From assembly GCA_964624465.1 (NCBI GenBank), contig CAZUZD010000116.1:1-17111 (forward strand): 17,111 nt of DNA, written 5' to 3'. Positions 1-5,734 of the stretch are shown one piece after another. Under the pieces are notes generated by a model that did no database searches, was not told where the DNA came from, and was given only the letters and a program-made list of their open reading frames with translations. Made by a program: the position numbers and the translations under genes. This stretch comes from CAZUZD01 sp964624465. Its GTDB lineage: Bacteria > Planctomycetota > Planctomycetia > Isosphaerales > Isosphaeraceae. Each line of letters begins with the position of its first letter. Position 1 is the stretch's first letter.

Positions 1-240
1 CAGAGCGTGGAAGCGCGCACCGATGAAGGAGTCAGGCAGACCGGCGAAGATCCCCAGCCCGCTGTGGAAGATCTCGGAGGTGCGGGCGTGGCGGGGCTGG
101 GGCGCCTGGATCACCTGAGCTCCATGGGCCGCCGCCATCGCCTCGTGGCCGAGGCACACACCGAGGAGCGGTGTCGCGGCCGCCAGACGCACGAGCTCGA
201 CACACATCCCCGCCTGCTCGGGCCGGCCTGGCCCGTCCGC
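1..240 (-). CDS. Fragment of a TrpG/PabA-type class I glutamine amidotransferase (both ends missing)
   Basis: Read on the minus strand from 240 to the window edge, 80 codons are open and match the core of a class I glutamine amidotransferase of the anthranilate/aminodeoxychorismate synthase type. In order I see GPGRPEQAG (the oxyanion-loop region), the nucleophile-elbow motif GVCLGHEAM with the catalytic Cys at codon 156-154, a P-x-x-RHARTSEIFH segment where the family usually has HGKTS, and FAGLPDSF followed by RFHAL (usually RYHSL). These enzymes supply ammonia from glutamine for tryptophan or folate synthesis. The His-Glu half of the triad would lie beyond the left edge. Family similarity stops at about 240: codons read further upstream (AAIRPAD) do not resemble the expected strand before GPG. 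The piece therefore has neither its start nor its end and is probably not functional here. Glu after GH, where Gln is nearly invariant, and HAR for HGK suggest a divergent member. TrpG and PabA cannot be told apart from this fragment. Confidence 0.75.
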
Positions 241-252
241 CGGCCGGATCGC
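228..252. other. Junction between inverted amidotransferase fragment and truncated infB
   Basis: Minus-strand amidotransferase similarity ends near 235-240, and plus-strand infB-like Pro/Gly-rich coding sequence starts at about the same place, so two genes meet in a head-on arrangement that truncates both at their 5' ends. The frame used by infB has a stop at 24-26. The first plausible start after it (GTG at 171) lies inside the amidotransferase fragment and so cannot be a native IF2 start. The exact breakpoint cannot be placed more closely because IF2 linkers are poorly conserved. A chimeric join at a contig end is the simplest explanation; a real inversion is the alternative. Confidence 0.6.
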
Positions 253-2930
253 CGCCGCAGAGCCCGGGTGGCCGTGGCGGCCCGCTTGCGGGTCATGGTC
301 ACATCCGCCCTGGGGCACCCCAGGGTCGTGGTGGCCCGCTCGCCGGCCATACGCCGCAGCGTGATCGCATGGGTGCCGGCCCTGGCCCCGCGGCCGGCAC
401 CGCGCCCCGGGCTACCGGTGAGCCGGGTCGGACGCCGCCGCCCGAGCCTCGCCCCAATCCGACCCAGCCCGCCCCCCTGCGGCGTAGCGACTACATCTCG
501 CCCACCGGCGGCCGGGGTCCGGCCCCGCTGCGGCCGATGCAGCCGTCCTCCGGCCCCGTCCGGCGCCCCGAGGGGCCCAACGACGGCCCGCGCCGCGACA
601 GCGGCCCGATGCCGCCGCGCTCCGGCCGCCCGCTGCCGTCGGTGGCCAGCCCCAGCGGTGGCCCGCCGATCATGCGGCGCCCCGACAGCCCGCGCCCGGC
701 CCCGATCGAGGGCAAGGTCCAGCGGCCGGACATGAAGTTCACGCCGGCGCAGCTGCTGGAGATGGCCCGCAGCGGCCAGCTCGGCACCGCGCCGCCGAAG
801 GTGGGGGCCCGTCCGGGCGCCCCGCCGGTGGGCCGTGGCGGGATCCCGGGGGCGCCGGTGGCGCCTCGCAAGCCCCCCCTGCCGGGCGTCGGTCCGGGCG
901 GCCTGGCCCCGCCCCCGCCGCCGCTCGAGGACGAGGAGGGTCGCTCCGGCAAGCCCGGTCCCGGTGGTCGCCTCGGCGGCGCCAGCGACCGTGCCGGCCG
1001 CCGTGCCAAGCGCAACGAGCGGGCCGCCAAGGAGCGGAGCACGATCAGCTCCCCCCTGCCCGCCTCGGCCCTCATGGAGGGCGAGGACGATTCGCGCCGC
1101 TCCCGTGGCCCCAAGCGGTTCAAGGGCGGTCGTCAGAAGCCCCAGGTGCTGCGCAAGTCGCACGCCGAGATCGAGCCGCCGATCACCGTCCGGACGCTCT
1201 CCGAGGCCATCGGCGTCAAGGCCAACGACCTGATCCGCAAGCTGATGAACCTCGGCCAGCTGGTGACGATCAACACCGGCCTCGAGGACGAGACGGCGAT
1301 GATGCTCGCCCTCGAATTCGGCGTCGAGCTCGAGGTCGTGCACCAGAAGACCGCCGAAGACGAGATGCTCGACGCGTTCGAGGACTCGGACGAGCCGGAT
1401 GCCGGGCTGCTGCCGCGGGCCCCGGTCGTCACGATCCTGGGCCACGTCGACCACGGCAAGACCTCGCTGCTCGACCACATCCGGCGCAGCAACGTGGTCG
1501 ATAGCGAGTCGGGCGGCATCACGCAGCACATCGGTGCCTACCAGATCGAGCACAACGGCCGTCACATCACGTTCGTCGACACCCCGGGCCACGAGGCGTT
1601 CACCGCCATGCGGGCCCGAGGCGCCAACGTGACCGACATCGTCGTGCTGGTCGTGGCCGCCGACGACGGCGTCATGCCCCAGACGGTCGAGGCGATCGCC
1701 CACGCCAAGGCCGCCGACGTCCCGGTCGTGGTCGCCCTGAACAAGATCGACCTGCCGAACGTCGAGAGCACCGCCAACATCAACAAGATCTACGGCGAGC
1801 TCTCGCAGCAGGGCCTGAACCCCAGCGAGTGGGGTGGCGACACCGAGGTCATCCGCACGTCGGCCACCGCCGGCCGCGGCCTCGACGAGCTGCTCACCAC
1901 GCTGGAGACCCTGGCCGAGCTGCTCGAGCTCAAGAGCAATCCCGAACGGCCGGCGATCGGCACCTGCCTGGAGTCCTCGGTCTCCGAGGGCCGCGGCGTG
2001 GTGGCGACGGTCCTGGTCCAGGAAGGCACGCTGAAGGTCGGCGACACGGTCGTGTGCGGCGACAGCTACGGCCGCGTCCGCGCCCTGTTCGACGACCAGG
2101 GCCGCTCGATCCCGGTGGCGCCGCCGTCGACCCCGGTGGAGATCTCCGGCCTGGGCGACGTGCCCGAGGCCGGCGAGCGCTTCGCCGTGGTCGAGGACAT
2201 CGGCCGGGCCCGCGAGATCGCCGAGACCCGCAAGGTGCGCGGCCGGGGCGCCTCGGGCGTCGACCGTCAGGCCCTCACGCTCGAGAACCTCTACAGCCGC
2301 ATGGCGGAGCAGAAGGTCAAGAGCCTGAACCTGATCATCAAGGCCGACGTGCAGGGCTCGCTCGAGGCGATCGTCAAGGAGCTCGAGAAGCTCAAGAACG
2401 ACGAGGTGCCGGTCCGCGTCCTGCTGAAGGCCGTGGGCGGCATCTCCGAGAGCGACATCATGCTGGCCGAGGCCAGTGATGCGATCGTCGTCGGGTTCCG
2501 GGTGGCCCCCGAGGACCGTGCGGCGACGCTGGCGGAAGACAAGAAGATCGACATCCGCCGCTACGACATCATCTACCAGGTCACCGACGAGGTGAAGAAG
2601 GCCATCGAGGGCCTGCTCATCCCCGAGACCAAGGAAGTCATCCTGGGCGCCGCCGTGGTCCGGCAGGTGTTCAAGATCTCCAAGGTCGGGGCCGTCGCCG
2701 GTTGCTACGTCACGCGTGGCACGGTCGAGCGGACCGGAAAGGTCCGGATCTTCCGGGACAAGGTCGAGATCTACAAGGGCAGCATCGAGGCCCTCAAGCG
2801 CTTCAAGGACGAGGTCCGCGAGGTGCGCGAAGGCTTCGAGTGCGGCATCAAGATCGGCAACTACGACGACCTGAAGGTCGACGACGTGATCGAGTGCTAC
2901 CGGATCGACGTGATCCGGCGGACGCTCTGA
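240..2930 (+). CDS. infB: Translation initiation factor IF-2, 5'-truncated
   Basis: IF-2 is the GTPase that positions fMet-tRNA on the 30S subunit and promotes 50S joining. After a Pro/Gly/Arg-rich disordered linker (to about 1170) comes an IF2_N-type helical domain (about 1180-1345, PPITVRTLSEAIG). The G domain follows, with G1 GHVDHGKTS at 1440, the GGITQHIGAY switch, G3 DTPGHEAF at 1578, G4 NKID at 1740 and G5 SAT near 1860. The beta-barrel domain II, domain III and the C-terminal fMet-tRNA-binding domain are complete and end IDVIRRTL at a TGA (2928-2930). The true N terminus, including the usual first IF2_N domain, is missing because the gene is cut by the junction near 240. The frame is open back to 27, but codons before about 240 belong to the inverted fragment. 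In-frame ATGs such as 369 could act as internal starts, as in short IF2 isoforms, but nothing specific supports this. ylxP and rbfA follow, the conserved gene order. Confidence 0.95.
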   Translation, partial: PAGSPPQSPGGRGGPLAGHGHIRPGAPQGRGGPLAGHTPQRDRMGAGPGPAAGTAPRATGEPGRTPPPEPRPNPTQPAPLRRSDYISPTGGRGPAPLRPMQPSSGPVRRPEGPNDGPRRDSGPMPPRSGRPLPSVASPSGGPPIMRRPDSPRPAPIEGKVQRPDMKFTPAQLLEMARSGQLGTAPPKVGARPGAPPVGRGGIPGAPVAPRKPPLPGVGPGGLAPPPPPLEDEEGRSGKPGPGGRLGGASDRAGRRAKRNERAAKERSTISSPLPASALMEGEDDSRRSRGPKRFKGGRQKPQVLRKSHAEIEPPITVRTLSEAIGVKANDLIRKLMNLGQLVTINTGLEDETAMMLALEFGVELEVVHQKTAEDEMLDAFEDSDEPDAGLLPRAPVVTILGHVDHGKTSLLDHIRRSNVVDSESGGITQHIGAYQIEHNGRHITFVDTPGHEAFTAMRARGANVTDIVVLVVAADDGVMPQTVEAIAHAKAADVPVVVALNKIDLPNVESTANINKIYGELSQQGLNPSEWGGDTEVIRTSATAGRGLDELLTTLETLAELLELKSNPERPAIGTCLESSVSEGRGVVATVLVQEGTLKVGDTVVCGDSYGRVRALFDDQGRSIPVAPPSTPVEISGLGDVPEAGERFAVVEDIGRAREIAETRKVRGRGASGVDRQALTLENLYSRMAEQKVKSLNLIIKADVQGSLEAIVKELEKLKNDEVPVRVLLKAVGGISESDIMLAEASDAIVVGFRVAPEDRAATLAEDKKIDIRRYDIIYQVTDEVKKAIEGLLIPETKEVILGAAVVRQVFKISKVGAVAGCYVTRGTVERTGKVRIFRDKVEIYKGSIEALKRFKDEVREVREGFECGIKIGNYDDLKVDDVIECYRIDVIRRTL
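270..350 (+). repeat. 54-base period repeat in the infB linker
   Basis: Two copies of a nine-codon unit encoding GRGGPLAGH (270-296 and 324-350) lie 54 bases apart in frame. Their third codon positions differ, so they are conserved more at the protein than at the DNA level. They are part of the low-complexity IF2 linker and probably have no separate function. Confidence 0.6.
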
Positions 2931-2955
2931 TCCGACAGGCGATCGCCCCCCCAAC

Positions 2956-2981
2956 GCGGTGCGGGCCCGGGCCCGCGCCGC
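2956..2981 (+). terminator. GC-rich hairpin between infB and ylxP
   Basis: Arm GCGGTGCGGGC (2956-2966), loop CCGG, and arm GCCCGCGCCGC (2971-2981) form an 11-bp stem with one G-T wobble, starting 25 bases after the infB stop. There is no T-run after it, so it may be an attenuating or RNA-processing hairpin rather than a full intrinsic terminator. High local GC makes some pairing expected, but 11 bp is long. Confidence 0.4.
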
Positions 2982-3042
2982 GCACTCGGATCGGGCCCGG
3001 GGCGTCCCCGGCCGCACGACCCGTCCCCAGGGGTCGCCCCGG

Positions 3043-3327
3043 ATGCACCTGGCCACCCTCCTGCTGCACCTGCGACTGAGTGGCCACTCCAGCACGCGTC
3101 AGCGTCGCAAGACCGTCGACGCGATGCTCGAGAAGTTGCGTGGCCACTTTAATGTCTCGCTCGTCGACCTGGGTCCGCCGGACGCCGTCGACGAGGTCGC
3201 GCTGGGCGTGGCCGCCATCGGCCGTTCCCGGCGCGAGGTTCGCGAGGTGCTCGAACGGATCGCCGAGGCGATCGAGGCGCACCCGCTGGCCGAGTCGCTG
3301 GCCCCCCCGAAGTTCCAGGAGCGTTGA
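3043..3327 (+). CDS. ylxP: DUF503 / YlxP-family small protein
   Basis: A 94-residue protein with the DUF503 pattern: a first strand (MHLATLLLHLRLSGHSS), a basic helix (RQRRKTVDAMLEKLRGHFNVSLVD), then strand ALGVAAIG and helix REVREVLERIAEAI. Length matches the family, whose members have a small ferredoxin-like alpha/beta fold. YlxP proteins are encoded between infB and rbfA in many bacteria, as here, and have been linked to ribosome function; the exact role is unsettled. The ATG at 3043 starts directly at the conserved first strand. Earlier in-frame codons give only Arg/Ala/Gly-rich sequence from the GC-rich leader. It lies 112 bases after infB and 73 before rbfA, so co-transcription is likely. 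Confidence 0.85.
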   Translation: MHLATLLLHLRLSGHSSTRQRRKTVDAMLEKLRGHFNVSLVDLGPPDAVDEVALGVAAIGRSRREVREVLERIAEAIEAHPLAESLAPPKFQER

Positions 3328-3400
3328 GTCCCCCTTTCCGTCGCCGCGATCGGCGGTCGCCCGCGCGGCCCCGCGGTCCACGCCGCCCGAGTTGCCTGCC

Positions 3401-3856
3401 ATGCCATCCCACCGGGTCCAACGCATTGCCGAGGCGATCCGCGAGGTCGTCGCCTCCACCATCCTCTTCGAGCTCTCCGACCCCCGCGTCCGCGGCGTCA
3501 CGGTCGTCGGCGTCGAGGTCACCGGCGACCTCCGCACGGCGGTCGTGCTCGTCTCGATCATGGGCACCGAGACCGAGCAGCGGCTGGCTCTCAAGGGCCT
3601 GCAGCATGCCACCGGCTTCCTCCAGGCGAAGGTCGCCGCCCGGCTCCAGATCCGGTTCACTCCGACCCTGAGCTTCAAGCAGGACGAGGGTGTGAAGCGG
3701 TCCGTCGAGGTCTCGCGCCTGATCGACGAGGCCCTGGAGGCCGACCGCCAGGCCCACCCGGAGCCCTCCCCCGACGCGACCGACCCGTCCCCCGACGCCA
3801 CCGATCCGGACGACGACGCGTCCGGGCCCACCCCGGCCCCCGCCCCCGACGCCTGA
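3401..3856 (+). CDS. rbfA: 30S ribosome-binding factor A
   Basis: A 151-residue RbfA, the KH-like factor that binds the immature 30S subunit near the 5' end of 16S rRNA and helps late maturation and cold adaptation. Typical family segments are the N-terminal helix MPSHRVQRIAEAIREVVASTI, LSDPRVRGVTVVGVEVTGDLRTA, and RLQIRFTPTLSFKQDEGVKRSVEVSRLIDEAL. ATG 3401 is chosen because RbfA proteins begin at this conserved helix; the frame is open further upstream without family sequence. After the core (about residue 118) there is an extra tail of about 33 residues, rich in Asp, Pro and Ala, with a tandem PSPDATD motif. This acidic tail is probably disordered. It is the last gene of the infB-ylxP-rbfA cluster. 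Confidence 0.93.
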   Translation: MPSHRVQRIAEAIREVVASTILFELSDPRVRGVTVVGVEVTGDLRTAVVLVSIMGTETEQRLALKGLQHATGFLQAKVAARLQIRFTPTLSFKQDEGVKRSVEVSRLIDEALEADRQAHPEPSPDATDPSPDATDPDDDASGPTPAPAPDA

Positions 3857-3955
3857 CCCGACGAGCCCGGCCCGAGCCCGCCGCCGGCGCGCGGGCCGCG
3901 GAAATCCATCGGTCCCGACCCGTCGAACTCCCCACCCGAGCACGATCACACCACC

Positions 3956-4885
3956 ATGGCCGCACCGAGCAAAGCGCAGCTGCTGAACGATGTCCTGGCC
4001 CTGCTCAAGAAGCGCTACAAGCTGGGCGCGCGCGAGACCCGGCTCTCGGTGCTCGAGGCCGTCATCTACGGGATCTGCCACGAGGGCAACACCCGCGCCC
4101 AGGCCGACGAGGCCCTGGCGCGGTTCAAGTCGGAGTTCTTCGACTGGAACGAGCTGCGGGTCAGCACGCGCGACGAGATCCGCGTGGTCCTGCAGGGCGT
4201 CGACGACTCCGAGGAGCGGGCCTTCAAGATTCGCCGGTTCCTGCGCCAGCTCTTCGAGAAGACGTACGGCTTCAACCTCGACGCCCTCGGCAAGAAGCCG
4301 CTCAAGGAGTCGACCAAGTCGCTCCAGGAGTTCGAGGCGTTCAAGTCCGACTACGTCCTGGCCACCGTCATCCACCTGGCCCTCGGCGGGCACGCCATCC
4401 CCGTCGACGTGCCGATCCGGCGCGCCCTGCAGCGTCTGGGGCTGACCGACTCGCAGACGGACATCGAGTCGCTCCGCGGCTCGCTCGAGCGGGCGATCCC
4501 GAAGACGCGCGGGACCGAGTTTGTCGACCTGATGGAGGAGCTGGCCCACGACACCTGCGTCGCCGGCGAGCCCGACTGCCAGCGCTGCGAACTCCGCAAG
4601 ATCTGCCCGACGGGCCAGGCAAAGCTCGTCGCGGACAAGGCCGCCGCCAAGGCCGGAACCAAGGTGCCCAAGGTTGCGGTTCCCCCGCCCCCGCCCGAGC
4701 CCGCACCGGCAAAGAAGCCGATGGCCGCAACCACCAGGCCGCCGCTGCCCGCGAAGAAGCCGATGTCAGCTCCGGCGGCCACCAGGCCCGCGGCCGTGAA
4801 GCCAGCACCGGCCCCCGCGAGCAAGGCCACGCCGACCAAGCCGGGCCAGACCCCCGACAAGAAGAAGTCACCCAAGGGTCGTTGA
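3956..4885 (+). CDS. Endonuclease III-like HhH-GPD protein with basic Ala/Pro/Lys-rich tail
   Basis: A 309-residue protein. Residues 1-218 resemble the HhH-GPD base-excision glycosylases. The [4Fe-4S] loop is complete, with Cys201, 208, 211 and 217 in exactly the C-x6-C-x2-C-x5-C spacing of endonuclease III. Segment HAIPVDVPIRRALQRLGL matches the region around the catalytic Asp (Asp151). The classical LPGVGxKTA hairpin before it is not recognisable: aligning ALGGHAIPVD with the family's AFGWPTIAVD puts Tyr133 where the Schiff-base Lys should be (Lys130 is three residues off). The protein may thus be a monofunctional glycosylase, or a DNA-binding relative without lyase activity. Residues 219-309 form a Lys/Ala/Pro tail, with a repeated PAKKPM motif and the end TPDKKKSPKGR, like histone H1-type DNA-binding tails. 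No good ribosome binding site is seen; ATG 3956 is the first start fitting the fold. It follows rbfA by 99 bases. Confidence 0.8.
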   Translation: MAAPSKAQLLNDVLALLKKRYKLGARETRLSVLEAVIYGICHEGNTRAQADEALARFKSEFFDWNELRVSTRDEIRVVLQGVDDSEERAFKIRRFLRQLFEKTYGFNLDALGKKPLKESTKSLQEFEAFKSDYVLATVIHLALGGHAIPVDVPIRRALQRLGLTDSQTDIESLRGSLERAIPKTRGTEFVDLMEELAHDTCVAGEPDCQRCELRKICPTGQAKLVADKAAAKAGTKVPKVAVPPPPPEPAPAKKPMAATTRPPLPAKKPMSAPAATRPAAVKPAPAPASKATPTKPGQTPDKKKSPKGR

Positions 4886-4940
4886 TCTCAGCTCCTGGAA
4901 AAAAACGCTCCAGCACTCTGGCCGCCTCGGCAAACGTGTC

Positions 4941-4993
4941 TACAATCCCGAAGTCGAGATGAGTCCGAGGCCATAACCCTAGATGTTCTAGGG
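4941..4993 (+). promoter_or_regulatory. Candidate promoter and palindrome ahead of the FAS1 gene
   Basis: The 173-base gap before the FAS1 gene holds TACAAT (4941-4946), a good -10 element, but only a weak -35 (CTGGCC, 17 bases upstream). About 30 bases downstream is a perfect 7-bp inverted repeat, CCCTAGA (4977-4983) and TCTAGGG (4987-4993), around TGT. It is notably AT-richer than its surroundings. It would lie in the 5' leader, as an operator or a small hairpin. Assignment is by position only. Confidence 0.4.
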
Positions 4994-5058
4994 GGATCGG
5001 ACGACACAACAGAGCCCTGGCATGGTTTCGCGCCGTGCCGCTCTCGGGAGTTGATTCG

Positions 5059-5547
5059 ATGCGTAAGCTGTTCAGCCTCGTCGCCCTGCTGGCCCTCGCC
5101 ACCCCCGCCTTCGCCGCCGACGATATCGTCGACACCGCGGTCAAGGCCGGTAGCTTCAAGACCCTGGTTGCCGCCGCCAAGGCTGCTGGCCTGGTCGACA
5201 CCCTCAAGGGTGATGGCCCGTTCACGGTCCTGGCCCCGACCGACGAGGCCTTCGCCAAGCTGCCCGCCGGCACCGTCGAGACGCTGCTCAAGCCCGAGAA
5301 CAAGGACAAGCTCGCGACCATCCTGAAGTACCACGTCATCGCCGGCAAGGTGAAGGCCGCCGATGTGGTCAAGCTGTCCGGCAAGTCGGCCAACACCGTC
5401 GCTGGTGCCCCGCTGGGTATCAAGGTCGCCGACGGCAAGGTCACCTTCACCGGCTCGAACTCGGCCAACGTCGTCAAGGCCGACATCGAGACCTCGAACG
5501 GTGTGATCCACGTCATCGACGCCGTCCTGCTGCCCCCGGCCAAGTAA
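5059..5547 (+). CDS. Secreted FAS1 (fasciclin) domain protein
   Basis: A 162-residue exported protein consisting of one FAS1 domain. ATG 5059 is chosen because it has a GGAG eight bases upstream and starts a clean signal peptide: Met-Arg-Lys, a hydrophobic core FSLVALLALA, and an AFA cleavage motif at residues 17-19. The upstream in-frame GTG at 5035 would add residues before the signal. The FAS1 signatures are all present: H1 box FTVLAPTDEAF (55-65), the Tyr91-His92 pair in ILKYHVI, and H2 box VIHVIDAVLLP (149-159). Such short bacterial proteins act outside the cytoplasm, often in adhesion or matrix contacts. No lipobox or membrane anchor is seen. It stands alone, with its own upstream region and a strong downstream hairpin, so it is probably monocistronic. 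Confidence 0.93.
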   Translation: MRKLFSLVALLALATPAFAADDIVDTAVKAGSFKTLVAAAKAAGLVDTLKGDGPFTVLAPTDEAFAKLPAGTVETLLKPENKDKLATILKYHVIAGKVKAADVVKLSGKSANTVAGAPLGIKVADGKVTFTGSNSANVVKADIETSNGVIHVIDAVLLPPAK

Positions 5548-5583
5548 TCTGAGTGATGACTTCGGTCGTCGGCCAGTTTGAAA

Positions 5584-5621
5584 CACGATCCGCATCGGAC
5601 CTCGGTCCGGTGCGGATCGTG
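5584..5621 (+). terminator. Long hairpin after the FAS1 gene
   Basis: Two 18-base arms (5584-5601, CACGATCCGCATCGGACC, and its complement at 5604-5621) pair along their whole length with a single T-G wobble. The effective loop is CTCG. The tail is GGCATTTCGG, only a short T-run. Position 37 bases after the FAS1 stop and before the next promoter candidate suggests transcription termination, perhaps on both strands. Confidence 0.65.
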
Positions 5622-5634
5622 GCATTTCGGACGC

Positions 5635-5664
5635 TTGGCGGTCTGCGGCCGCTCGTGTTACGAT
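5635..5664 (+). promoter_or_regulatory. Candidate sigma-70 type promoter for the TPR gene
   Basis: TTGGCG (5635-5640) is followed after 18 bases by TACGAT (5659-5664), which carries an extended -10 TG motif (TGTTACGAT). It lies between the preceding terminator hairpin and the TPR gene; transcription would start near 5671. Only similarity to consensus supports it. Confidence 0.45.
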
Positions 5665-5679
5665 CGCAGGTCCGCAATC

Positions 5680-5695
5680 CGGGGGATGTCCCCCG
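5680..5695 (+). repeat. Perfect 7-bp inverted repeat in the TPR gene leader
   Basis: CGGGGGA (5680-5686) and TCCCCCG (5689-5695) are exact inverted copies separated by TG. The two-base spacer is too short for a good RNA hairpin, so a protein-binding palindrome just downstream of the predicted start of transcription is more likely. No regulator can be named. Confidence 0.4.
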
Positions 5696-5734
5696 CAGTT
5701 GCCCACTCGAACCGACACTCCCAGGGGTAGGAAG

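Noticed and set aside
171..173. GTG as the start of infB
   Set aside because: It lies inside the inverted amidotransferase fragment, so it cannot be a native IF2 start; the gene is treated as truncated.
111..3095. Long open frame on the minus strand opposite infB, and similar ones opposite dapL/folK (8903-10762) and the hybrid kinase (11617-14175)
   Set aside because: These are GC-driven shadow frames: biased, repetitive composition and no domain pattern, while the opposite strand encodes clearly recognisable proteins.
3868..3899. GGCCCG/CGGGCC pairing after rbfA as a terminator
   Set aside because: Short arms in extremely GC-rich sequence, several equivalent pairings and no T-run; chance is likely.
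4895..4913. CTGGA/TCCAG around an A-run as a terminator after the endonuclease III-like gene
   Set aside because: Only five base pairs, with the A-run in the loop and no T-run after it; not convincing on either strand.
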